A DNA stretch of 5,452 bases, from positions 1-5,452 of the forward strand of contig JAFAPL010001104.1 in assembly GCA_019247135.1 (NCBI GenBank), written 5' to 3'. This document shows positions 1 to 5,452 of the stretch, in pieces. The stretch comes from Chloroflexota bacterium (GTDB lineage: Bacteria > Chloroflexota > UBA6077 > CF-72). The translations under genes were made by a program, and so were the position numbers. A model generated the notes under the pieces. It was not told the origin of the DNA, ran no database searches, and worked only from the letters and a program-made list of their open reading frames with translations. Numbering within the stretch: position 1 is the stretch's first letter; the number at the start of each line of letters is the position of its first letter.

Positions 1-1
1 T

Positions 2-1720
2 GAGGTCGTGGCAGGGCTCTACTTTCTGTCACACTCGGCGGATCCTCCAGATGAGGGGCTGGTCGAAGCCATGGGCTCGATCGGCACTCAGCTGGGTCGC
101 GTCTTCGAGCGCCAACGGGCGCATGAAGAACTCCTGCGCGCAAGGGACGCGGCCGATGCGGCAAACCAGGCCAAGAGCGCCTTCCTGGCAATGATGAGCC
201 ACGAAATCCGGACGCCGATGAACGCGATCATCGGCATGAGTGGCTTGCTGCTCGACTCCGGATTGGAGGGTGAACAACGCGAATTCGCGGAAATCATTCG
301 CGACAGCGGAGATGCTCTGCTGGCGATCATCAATGACATCCTGGACTTCTCAAAGATCGAGTCCGGGATGATGGAGCTGGAGACTCAGCCTTTTGAGCTT
401 CGCGATTGCGTTGAAGCAGTGCTCGATCTACTGGGTCCGGAGGCGGCCAGGAAAGGACTGGACCTGGCATACACGATCGACGACTCGACTCCACCAGTCG
501 TCGTCGGCGATGTGGCACGCGTGCGTCAGGTCCTGCTGAACCTTACCGGCAATGCGGTCAAATTTACCCCCGCTGGCGAGGTTGTCGTATCAGTGAACGC
601 CCGTCCGTTGGGGGACCTGCGCTACGAGATCCAGGCAACTGTCGAGGATACCGGCATCGGTATTCCTGCCGATCGCATCGATCGCCTGTTTCAGCCGTTC
701 AGCCAGATCGACGCATCTGTGACGCGCAGATATGGTGGCACCGGACTGGGCCTGGCGATCAGCCGCCGGCTGGTCGAGCTGATGGGTGGCAGCATGACGG
801 TCGAGAGCGATGTGGATCGCGGCAGTGCGTTTCACTTCACGTTCCTGGCCGAAGCCGCAACCGACGTTGCACCGCGAACGGATCTGCGTGGCGAACGGCC
901 CCGGCTCGTCGGCCGGCGGCTGCTGGTCGTCGATGACAACGCAACCAATCGCCGCATCGTCGCGCGGCAGGTCGAAGCCTGGGGCATGCGTGCAAGCGCG
1001 ACCGGCTCGCCGGCGGAGGCGCTCGCCTGGTTGCGAAATGGCGCCGAGTTCGACGTCGCTATCCTCGATGTGCATATGCCAGAAATGGATGGCATCACTC
1101 TGGCGCGCGAGATCCGCGCCCTGCGTGCGCCAGGTGATCTGCCGATCGTCCTCTTTTCATCACTCGGCCGGCGCGAGGCCGGCGCGGAAGAAGTTGCGCC
1201 AGCGGCGTATCTGACCAAGCCGCTCAAACCCTCCAGCCTGCTCGATACGCTCATGAACGTGGTGGCTCTTCAGCCACGCCGAAGGCAGGAACCGGAGCGG
1301 CCGAGGCCGCGGTATGAGAGCGACCTGGGCACCCGTTTCCCACTCCGCATCCTGGTCGCTGAAGACAACGCAGCGAATCAGAAGCTCTTCGTACGTATGC
1401 TCACCCAACTGGCGTACCGCCCAGACGTCGCGGGCAATGGCACCGAAGTCCTCGAGGCGCTCGCACGCCAACACTACGACGTGATCTTCATGGACGTGCA
1501 GATGCCGGAGCTCGATGGTCTGGAGGCCACTCGCCGAATCCGTGCAGAGTGGCCCGCCAGCGAGCAGCCACGCGTCGTGGCAATGACCGCGAACGCGCTC
1601 CAGGGCGATCGGGAGATGTGTCTCGCGGCCGGCATGGATGACTACATCAGCAAACCCGTAAGGGTTGACGAGCTCATGCGAGCTTTGCGCGACAGCGCGC
1701 GGGCACGGCTCGAGGTCTGA
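2..1720 (+). CDS. Hybrid sensor histidine kinase, GAF(tail)-HisKA-HATPase-REC-REC, 5' end cut by window
   Basis: This is a sensor kinase that autophosphorylates on histidine and passes phosphate to receiver domains. The frame is open from base 2 and the first residues look like the last strand and helix of a GAF domain, so the true start lies upstream; the GTG at 8 is not a credible start. Numbering from that GTG, a short coiled linker (about 33-55) leads to HisKA with the H-box SHEIRTP (phospho-His 65). The HATPase domain has an N-box around Asn182, G1 EDTGIGIP (213-220), an F-box LFQPF and G2 GGTGLGLA (243-250). REC1 (about 303-418) has Asp309/310, phosphoacceptor Asp354, Ser384/385 and Lys404. 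REC2 (about 446-560) has Glu452/Asp453, Asp496, Thr527 and Lys549. No HPt domain follows REC2, so onward transfer would need a separate HPt protein, or the receivers act by regulating the kinase. No membrane segment is visible in this part, and what the missing N-terminus senses is unknown. Confidence 0.95.
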   Translation, partial: EVVAGLYFLSHSADPPDEGLVEAMGSIGTQLGRVFERQRAHEELLRARDAADAANQAKSAFLAMMSHEIRTPMNAIIGMSGLLLDSGLEGEQREFAEIIRDSGDALLAIINDILDFSKIESGMMELETQPFELRDCVEAVLDLLGPEAARKGLDLAYTIDDSTPPVVVGDVARVRQVLLNLTGNAVKFTPAGEVVVSVNARPLGDLRYEIQATVEDTGIGIPADRIDRLFQPFSQIDASVTRRYGGTGLGLAISRRLVELMGGSMTVESDVDRGSAFHFTFLAEAATDVAPRTDLRGERPRLVGRRLLVVDDNATNRRIVARQVEAWGMRASATGSPAEALAWLRNGAEFDVAILDVHMPEMDGITLAREIRALRAPGDLPIVLFSSLGRREAGAEEVAPAAYLTKPLKPSSLLDTLMNVVALQPRRRQEPERPRPRYESDLGTRFPLRILVAEDNAANQKLFVRMLTQLAYRPDVAGNGTEVLEALARQHYDVIFMDVQMPELDGLEATRRIRAEWPASEQPRVVAMTANALQGDREMCLAAGMDDYISKPVRVDELMRALRDSARARLEV

Positions 1721-1734
1721 CGCGCTGGGACAGA

Positions 1735-3054
1735 ATGAGCATGACCACGACGAAGGAGAAGGTTGTCGATCTGGCGGCCGAGGTGCAGCGGCTCGAAACG
1801 GAGCTCGAACAAATGACGGTCGAGCTGATCGGGGTGCAGGACCAGCTTCTGGCAGTGTTCGACCTGGCGCGCGCCACGCGCCGCGGGCTCAATCTGGATT
1901 CGGTGCTGGTCGACCTCGTGGAGGAGGTCCGCCGGCTCGCCGGAGCCGAGCTCGCGTTCGTCGTCCTGACCGATCCGCGCACCGATGAGCTGGTCTGTCA
2001 TCCGCCGGTTGTCGGTGAGCTGCGAGCATTGTTCGAGCTCGTCCATCGGTGGACCACCGCGGCCGGTGCATCGCTCGTTGCGAACGCACCTACCGACCTG
2101 CCGGTCAGCATGCAACCGGGATTGAAACTGCGCAACATCGTCGCGGCGCCAGTCACGGTGTACGGGCAGCCGCATGCGGTGCTGGGCGTCCTGAACCGAC
2201 GCGATGGTGATTTTTCAGCAGGCACGGTGAAGTTGCTCGAAGCACTGGCCGAACAGACCGGCGCGATCGTGGAGACCTCGCTGGGGCACGAGCAAGACCT
2301 CGAACGGGAGCGCCTGGAGCGCGAGATGCAACTGGCCGCGGTGATGCAGGCGAGCCTCATGGCGCAGGGCATGCCCCAGATACCGGGCATCGAACTGGTC
2401 GGGCGTTACCGGCCAGCCACCGAGGTCGGCGGCGATTTCTATGACGCACGTCTGCGCAGAGATGGCCGGTTGTCCTTTGTGGTCGCCGATGTCAGTGGCA
2501 AGGGCCTGGCGGCCGCCATGCTGATGGGCATTTCGCGGACTGTGCTGCGTGTAGCAGGGTTGCTCGTCCGCACGGCTGCCGGAGTGATCGACCAGTCCAA
2601 TCTTCATCTCTATGAGGACCTGACCGGAGTGGGCAACTTCGTCACGGCCTTCGCGGGCCACTACAGTCCCGAGGCGCACACGCTCACCTACGCGAATGCC
2701 GGCCACTCGCCAGTCGTGTACAGGCCGCGTTCAGGTCAGGCGCGGCTGCTGGCGGCCACGTGTATGCCGCTCGGCATCGTTCCGGATCTCGATCCACAGC
2801 AGCTGACAGTTCCGCTCGAGCCTGGAGAGCTGTTGGTGGTGGCGACCGACGGCTTCCCAGAGGCGACCAGTCCCGACGAGCAGCTATTCGGATACGACCG
2901 ATTTCTTTCGCTCGTGGACGAGTTTTCTCAGCTGCCCGCAGCGGCCGTCGCGGACGAGCTTTTTGCGGCCGTAGATCGTTTCAGCGCAGGGCGGCCGCAG
3001 GACGACGATCAGACCTTGATCATCATCAAGGCTCACGAAGATCGGTCGGCCTGA
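1735..3054 (+). CDS. GAF domain-containing SpoIIE-type (PP2C) serine/threonine phosphatase
   Basis: This is probably a cytoplasmic Mn/Mg-dependent protein phosphatase that dephosphorylates a phosphoserine or phosphothreonine partner, as RsbU- and RsbP-type enzymes do for STAS anti-sigma antagonists. It has 439 residues. Residues 5-40 form a predicted coiled coil, about 41-180 a GAF-like sensory domain, and 183-210 a charged signalling helix. The SpoIIE domain follows at about 215-433. Metal-ligand motifs are present: GGDFYD (Asp234), DVSGKG (Asp252), NAGH (321-324), TDGFPEA (Asp372) and DDDQT (423-427), so it should be active. It starts 14 bases after the kinase stop. GGGA at 1727-1730 is 4 bases from this ATG and 10 from a second ATG at 1741, so either could be used. 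Co-transcription with the kinase suggests phosphorelay control of its activity. The GAF ligand and the substrate are unknown, and no STAS or RsbW-like gene is in the window. Confidence 0.93.
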   Translation: MSMTTTKEKVVDLAAEVQRLETELEQMTVELIGVQDQLLAVFDLARATRRGLNLDSVLVDLVEEVRRLAGAELAFVVLTDPRTDELVCHPPVVGELRALFELVHRWTTAAGASLVANAPTDLPVSMQPGLKLRNIVAAPVTVYGQPHAVLGVLNRRDGDFSAGTVKLLEALAEQTGAIVETSLGHEQDLERERLEREMQLAAVMQASLMAQGMPQIPGIELVGRYRPATEVGGDFYDARLRRDGRLSFVVADVSGKGLAAAMLMGISRTVLRVAGLLVRTAAGVIDQSNLHLYEDLTGVGNFVTAFAGHYSPEAHTLTYANAGHSPVVYRPRSGQARLLAATCMPLGIVPDLDPQQLTVPLEPGELLVVATDGFPEATSPDEQLFGYDRFLSLVDEFSQLPAAAVADELFAAVDRFSAGRPQDDDQTLIIIKAHEDRSA

Positions 3055-3422
3055 TGGCGATGGTCCTCGTGGCAGATGACGACCCGGTGAGTCGTCGGAT
3101 TCTCAGCCACATCATTGGACGGTCAGGGCATGAGGTCGTCAGTGCTGAAAACGGGCGACAGGCGCTCGATCGCCTGGCGGAACACGCCGCCGACCTGCTC
3201 ATACTCGACTTATCAATGCCCGAGGTGGATGGGCTCACGGTGCTCAGAGAGGCGCGCGCGGACGAGCGCTATCGCGATCTCCCCATCATCATGTTGACCG
3301 CGAGCGGGCTGGACCGCGATGCTCGAGCAGCGCGCGCCGAGGGCGTGACCGAGTTCTTGACCAAGCCGTTCCGCTCGGAAGCGCTGGTCGAGATGCTGCA
3401 GCGCCTGCTCGGCTCTACCTGA
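3054..3422 (+). CDS. Single-domain response regulator (CheY-like receiver)
   Basis: This 122-residue protein is a complete receiver domain with no output domain. It has the acidic cluster Asp8-Asp10, phosphoacceptor Asp52 in LILDLSMPEVDG, Thr82 after strand 4, and Lys104-Pro105 in FLTKPF, so phosphorylation and the switch mechanism look intact. The ATG shares its A with the TGA stop of the phosphatase gene (TGATG), which points to translational coupling; no good Shine-Dalgarno sequence sits at the usual distance. A second ATG at 3060 is a possible alternative start. A likely role is phosphate carrier or allosteric partner for the neighbouring kinase and phosphatase. That role is inferred from operon context; the receiver assignment itself is clear. 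Confidence 0.93.
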   Translation: MAMVLVADDDPVSRRILSHIIGRSGHEVVSAENGRQALDRLAEHAADLLILDLSMPEVDGLTVLREARADERYRDLPIIMLTASGLDRDARAARAEGVTEFLTKPFRSEALVEMLQRLLGST

Positions 3423-3455
3423 GGCAGCCGCGTGTCTGGTTCACGTTCGCTGCCT
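3422..3455 (+). terminator. Stem-loop at the end of the signalling operon, possible terminator
   Basis: AGGCAGC at 3422-3428 is exactly complementary to GCTGCCT at 3449-3455, and the interior can form a second short stem (CGTG 3431-3434 with CACG 3442-3445, extendable by a G-U pair). The first arm begins on the last base of the response regulator stop codon. No run of T follows, so it is not a classic intrinsic terminator. It could aid factor-dependent termination or protect the 3' end of the mRNA. Confidence 0.4.
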
Positions 3456-3494
3456 GTCCCCGGTAGCATCGATCAGGTGACACAGTCCGGCGAT

Positions 3495-3507
3495 GGAGAG
3501 GAGGTGA
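3495..3507 (+). promoter_or_regulatory. Consensus Shine-Dalgarno sequence
   Basis: The core AGGAGGTGA (3499-3507) is complementary over nine bases to the usual 3' end of 16S rRNA (UCACCUCCU) and sits inside a longer purine-rich run. The AGGAGG hexamer is 5 bases from the ATG at 3510, an ideal distance. It is by far the strongest ribosome binding site in the window, yet the frame it serves closes after 13 codons. Confidence 0.6.
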
Positions 3508-3509
3508 CG

Positions 3510-3551
3510 ATGGCCAGCTACACGCGTGGTCTGAATCGATTTCAGACCTGA
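3510..3551 (+). CDS. Possible 13-residue leader peptide
   Basis: The predicted peptide is MASYTRGLNRFQT. The case for translation rests on the consensus Shine-Dalgarno sequence 5 bases upstream of its ATG. Composition gives no hint of function: there is no run of one amino acid, as in amino-acid biosynthesis leaders, and no membrane segment. The second half of the ORF (3528-3548) forms a perfect 8-bp hairpin, so a translating ribosome would melt it. It could be a regulatory leader peptide for the downstream permease, the decayed start of a lost gene, or chance. No homologue is recognised. Confidence 0.35.
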   Translation: MASYTRGLNRFQT

Positions 3552-3583
3552 GCGACTGCTTTCAGGCGTGCTGTCAGCATGCC
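3528..3583 (+). promoter_or_regulatory. Three chained, partly exclusive hairpins
   Basis: Hairpin I pairs GGTCTGAA (3528-3535) with TTCAGACC (3541-3548) around a 5-base loop. Hairpin II pairs CCTGA (3547-3551) with TCAGG (3562-3566), plus one G-U pair. Hairpin III pairs GGCGTGCT (3565-3572) with AGCATGCC (3576-3583), with one G-U pair and a 3-base loop. II shares two bases with each neighbour, so I+III and II are alternatives, the layout seen in attenuators. II is clearly the weakest and no U-tract follows III. The hairpin I dyad could instead be a repressor operator. Confidence 0.4.
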
Positions 3584-3734
3584 ACGAGGCAAACGTACGC
3601 CAGTGACGGCCGTTCGTCCCTCGCCGCCAGACGCGCTGCCACACAGGTAGTGTTTCCGAACTAGCGCGCAGGCGCGAACTCCGTCCAGGATCCCGTTATC
3701 CGTGTGCCCTTCCGTCACGCGTCATTCAAGCTGT

Positions 3735-3738
3735 GGAG
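3735..3738 (+). promoter_or_regulatory. Ribosome binding site deciding the permease start
   Basis: GGAG lies 8 bases before the TTG at 3747, a normal spacing, and is the reason for preferring that codon. The competing GTG at 3702 has only AGGA at 3687-3690, 11 bases away. Confidence 0.45.
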
Positions 3739-3746
3739 TTTCGCTG

Positions 3747-4820
3747 TTGGCTACAACCAGTCGTCCTGCTGCGCCGACGACACCCGCCGTACGCCGCGAA
3801 GCGCTGCTCGGGGTCGGGCTCCTGCTGCTGATCGCCGTGGTTGGTCTGTTCGTCGTCAAGTGGCAGCCGTACTACCTGCGGGCGTTCACGGCCGCGAACA
3901 ATCACTCGATAGGCGCGTCGATCGTCACAGGCACGGCCGCGGCGCCGCCCGAGGCGTCCCTACTCGCCGCCTGGGAGTACGCTCGGGCCTACTTTCTCGC
4001 CATCTGGCAAGCGATGGTGCTCGGGCTCTTGCTCGCCGCCACGCTCGAGTCCTCGGTGCCAAGCGACTTCCTGGTGCGCTGGCTCGGTTCCGGCACGCGC
4101 CGATCCTCACTCTTGGGCGGCGTGCTCAGCCTGCCAGGCATGATGTGCACCTGCTGCACGGCCCCAGTGGCCATCGGTCTGCGACGCAGTGGGGCATCTC
4201 TGGGTGCCGCGACCGCGTTCTTCCTCGGCAATCCGACCCTGAATCCGGCGGTGCTCGTTTTTTTGCTGTTCACCCTGGGCTGGCGCTGGGCGCTGCTGCG
4301 TCTGGTGCTGGGCATCGTGCTCGTGTTCGGCGGCGCTTGGGCCGCGATACGCCTGGGCGGGAGTCTGGCAGGCCCGACGCCGGTGGAAGCGCAACCGGCT
4401 TCAGCGCCGACCGGACCCTGGCTCGGGCGCTGGTTGCGTGCTCTGGGACGACTGGTCGTGCAGCTGGTCCCCGAGTACATCGTGATCGTCGGGCTGCTGG
4501 GTTTTGCCCGCGCATTTCTTTTTCCGACCGCAGGCCCTGACCTCGGCAACAGCCTGCCTGTCATGATTGGCCTGGCAATAGCAGGCACGCTATTCGTGAT
4601 TCCCACGGCCGGCGAGATTCCCATCATTCAAACGATGCTCGGCTTCGGCATGGGGGCAGGTCCAGCTGGCGTGCTGCTGCTCACGCTCGCGCCGGTGAGT
4701 CTGCCTTCACTGGTCATGGTGGGCCGCGCGTTCCCGGTACGGTTGCTGGTTGGCCTGGGGGTGTGGATCGCGCTGCTTGGCCTGGTCGCTGGCGGGCTGG
4801 CGATTTTCGGCGGAATTTGA
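3747..4820 (+). CDS. Predicted permease, DUF318/ArsP_1-like (UPF0718 type)
   Basis: This is an integral membrane protein of 357 residues from the TTG start, or 372 from an in-frame GTG at 3702. About eight to nine hydrophobic segments are visible: roughly 20-37, 82-100, 120-145, 148-175, 181-202, 235-258, 270-290 and two more to the C-terminus. A polar loop rich in Pro and Ala (about 205-225) separates two halves. The first half carries GMMCTCC (Cys134, Cys136, Cys137), then a Gly-rich stretch and NPTLNP (162-167); the second carries IPTAGEIP. This pattern matches the DUF318/ArsP_1 permeases. Some family members export trivalent organoarsenicals; for most the substrate is unknown. The clustered cysteines would suit a soft metal or metalloid, but that is inference. 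No ars regulator or metal-binding partner is adjacent in the window. The gene is separated from the signalling operon by 324 bases and probably has its own promoter. Confidence 0.82.
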   Translation: MATTSRPAAPTTPAVRREALLGVGLLLLIAVVGLFVVKWQPYYLRAFTAANNHSIGASIVTGTAAAPPEASLLAAWEYARAYFLAIWQAMVLGLLLAATLESSVPSDFLVRWLGSGTRRSSLLGGVLSLPGMMCTCCTAPVAIGLRRSGASLGAATAFFLGNPTLNPAVLVFLLFTLGWRWALLRLVLGIVLVFGGAWAAIRLGGSLAGPTPVEAQPASAPTGPWLGRWLRALGRLVVQLVPEYIVIVGLLGFARAFLFPTAGPDLGNSLPVMIGLAIAGTLFVIPTAGEIPIIQTMLGFGMGAGPAGVLLLTLAPVSLPSLVMVGRAFPVRLLVGLGVWIALLGLVAGGLAIFGGI

Positions 4821-4885
4821 CCACCCGAGGACCGAAGCAGCGCGTTATCGACAACAGTGCAGTTGTTTGGTTACCGTTTCAACAA
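4821..4885 (+). other. Short A+T-richer spacer with a small inverted repeat
   Basis: ACAAC (4851-4855) can pair with GTTGT (4862-4866) across a 6-base loop, followed by two further T. GACAACAG occurs at 4850-4857 and again at 4888-4895. The sequence from about 4845 to 4915 is visibly poorer in G+C than its surroundings, as expected for a promoter-bearing spacer. The stem is too short to call a terminator, and no convincing -35/-10 pair is seen. Confidence 0.3.
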
Positions 4886-5452
4886 GTGACAACAGCAACA
4901 CGAACCTCCAAGGCTTCTTCGCGCGGCCGCACCCGCGCGTCTGCTGATGATCGCGGAGCTCCGTCTCGTTCCCGCAATCAGGAGCTGCAGCTCGACGTCA
5001 TGACCATCACGCCCGAGATTGCCCAGGAGTGGCTCGATCGCGGCGGCACCAATCGCAAGATCACGCGCCGCAGAATCGAGGCCATGGCCGCCGCCATTCA
5101 GCGCGGCGAGTGGCAGCTCACCGGTGAAGCCATCAAACTCGACGATCAGGGGCGTGTGCGCGACGGCCAGAATCGCTTGCATGCCATCGTTGAAGCCGGT
5201 ATTCCGGTTCGCTCGGTGGTCGCGCATGGCGTGACTGAAGACGCGTTCGACGTCATGGATACCGGGCGATCGCGCAATGCAGCCGACGTGCTGCACATCC
5301 ACGGTTATCCGTCGCAGAACGCACTCGCGGCGGCGGCTCGCGGGCTGATGTTCATCGAGCGCTACGGCAGGGTGTTTCCGACGCAGCGCGACTCACACCT
5401 GTACATCACGCCTGTGACCACGCTGCAGTACGTCGAGGACCATCCCGAGATC
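4886..5452 (+). CDS. ParB-like protein of phage/mobile-element type, 3' end cut by window
   Basis: The frame stays open to the window end, giving 189 residues. Residues 1-36 are rich in Ser, Arg and Thr and look disordered. From about 38 the sequence resembles the N-terminal ParB/sulfiredoxin-like fold: ITPEIAQEWLDR, then a basic helix (57-72), GEWQLTGEAIKLD, and the key motif DGQNRLHAIVEAG (93-105), followed by VMDTGRSRNAADVL (123-136). Such proteins are often annotated as ParB-like nuclease-domain proteins in phages and accessory regions of high-GC bacteria; their biochemical role is mostly unknown. The usual motif is DGQHRL, and here His is replaced by Asn96. The start is uncertain. GTG 4886 has no clear Shine-Dalgarno sequence. 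A TTG at 4817 overlapping the permease stop is in frame but would put the A+T-richer spacer inside the gene. ATG 5000 begins near the domain edge, with AGGAG 15 bases upstream. The C-terminal part is missing. Confidence 0.75.
   Translation, partial: MTTATRTSKASSRGRTRASADDRGAPSRSRNQELQLDVMTITPEIAQEWLDRGGTNRKITRRRIEAMAAAIQRGEWQLTGEAIKLDDQGRVRDGQNRLHAIVEAGIPVRSVVAHGVTEDAFDVMDTGRSRNAADVLHIHGYPSQNALAAAARGLMFIERYGRVFPTQRDSHLYITPVTTLQYVEDHPEI

Larger units (their letters stand above)
3423..3746 (+). other. 324-base intergenic region with leader-like structure
   Basis: No convincing protein gene fills this stretch. It contains the operon-end stem-loop, a very strong ribosome binding site with a 13-codon ORF, and chained hairpins between 3528 and 3583. 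The section from about 3584 to 3700 shows no clear feature: there is no recognisable -35/-10 pair, tRNA or riboswitch core that I can identify. The region probably carries the promoter and 5' leader of the permease gene, but the promoter cannot be placed by eye. Confidence 0.5.

Noticed and set aside
3436..3450. TGGTTCACGTTCG resembling a tRNA T-loop
   Set aside because: It departs from the GGTTCRANTCC consensus and no acceptor, D or anticodon arms can be folded around it.
3582..3625. CCACGAGGCAAAC resembling part of a GEMM (cyclic di-GMP) riboswitch
   Set aside because: The second conserved block (GACGCAAAGCC-like) and the two-helix layout are missing, so the likeness is partial and probably accidental.
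3441..3644. 67-codon minus-strand ORF in the intergenic region
   Set aside because: No family resemblance, Trp/Arg-rich composition, and it runs across the hairpins; nothing supports translation.
3579..3650. 23-codon ORF starting in hairpin III
   Set aside because: No Shine-Dalgarno sequence upstream and no recognisable product; chance is the simplest explanation.
3704..4540. 278-codon + strand ORF overlapping the permease in another frame
   Set aside because: Its product is Arg-, Ala- and Gly-rich with no domain or hydrophobic pattern, while the overlapping frame has clear membrane segments and family motifs. It is a GC-rich shadow.
3989..4627. 212-codon minus-strand ORF opposite the permease
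   Set aside because: Low-complexity Pro/Arg/Ala-rich product opposite a well-supported gene; no family recognised.
4817..4850. TTGACC as a -35 box with TTATCG as a -10 box
   Set aside because: Spacing would be 22 bases, too long for a standard sigma-70 promoter, and the -10 match is weak.
4871..5302. 143-codon minus-strand ORF opposite the ParB-like gene
   Set aside because: The + strand frame has recognisable motifs; the minus frame has none and its end is poly-Cys, a by-product of the CAACAG-rich spacer.

Overview
The window is GC-rich bacterial DNA. All five recognisable genes lie on the + strand, they start with ATG, GTG or TTG, and gene spacing is tight in the first part. The mix of a hybrid histidine kinase, a GAF-SpoIIE phosphatase, a stand-alone receiver, a DUF318/ArsP-type permease and a phage-style ParB-like protein would fit a high-GC environmental lineage such as Chloroflexota or Actinomycetota. 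That placement is a guess from gene style. There is no rRNA or tRNA here to fix the taxonomy.

Region 1 (2-3422) is a signalling operon. It opens with the 3' part of a hybrid histidine kinase: the tail of a probable GAF domain, then HisKA, HATPase, REC and REC. After 14 bases comes a GAF-SpoIIE (PP2C-type) serine/threonine phosphatase. Its stop codon shares a base with the start of a single-domain response regulator (TGATG). All catalytic and phosphoacceptor residues appear intact. Together the genes look like a phosphorelay feeding a PP2C phosphatase, the enzyme type that drives partner-switching pathways. No anti-sigma kinase or STAS antagonist lies in the window, so the phosphatase target must be elsewhere. 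A stem-loop begins on the last base of the operon.

Region 2 (3423-3746) is a 324-base gap with more structure than ordinary spacer. It holds a consensus-length Shine-Dalgarno sequence, a 13-codon ORF and three chained hairpins in which the middle one excludes the outer two. This resembles a leader-peptide or attenuation region ahead of the permease, but no U-tract terminator is visible.

Region 3 (3747-4820) encodes a multi-spanning permease of the DUF318/ArsP_1 type with a Cys-Thr-Cys-Cys motif in a membrane segment. Region 4 (4821-4885) is a short spacer visibly richer in A+T. Region 5 (4886-window end) is the start of a ParB-like protein of a type common in phages and mobile elements. It is cut by the window edge and may mark the beginning of an accessory segment.
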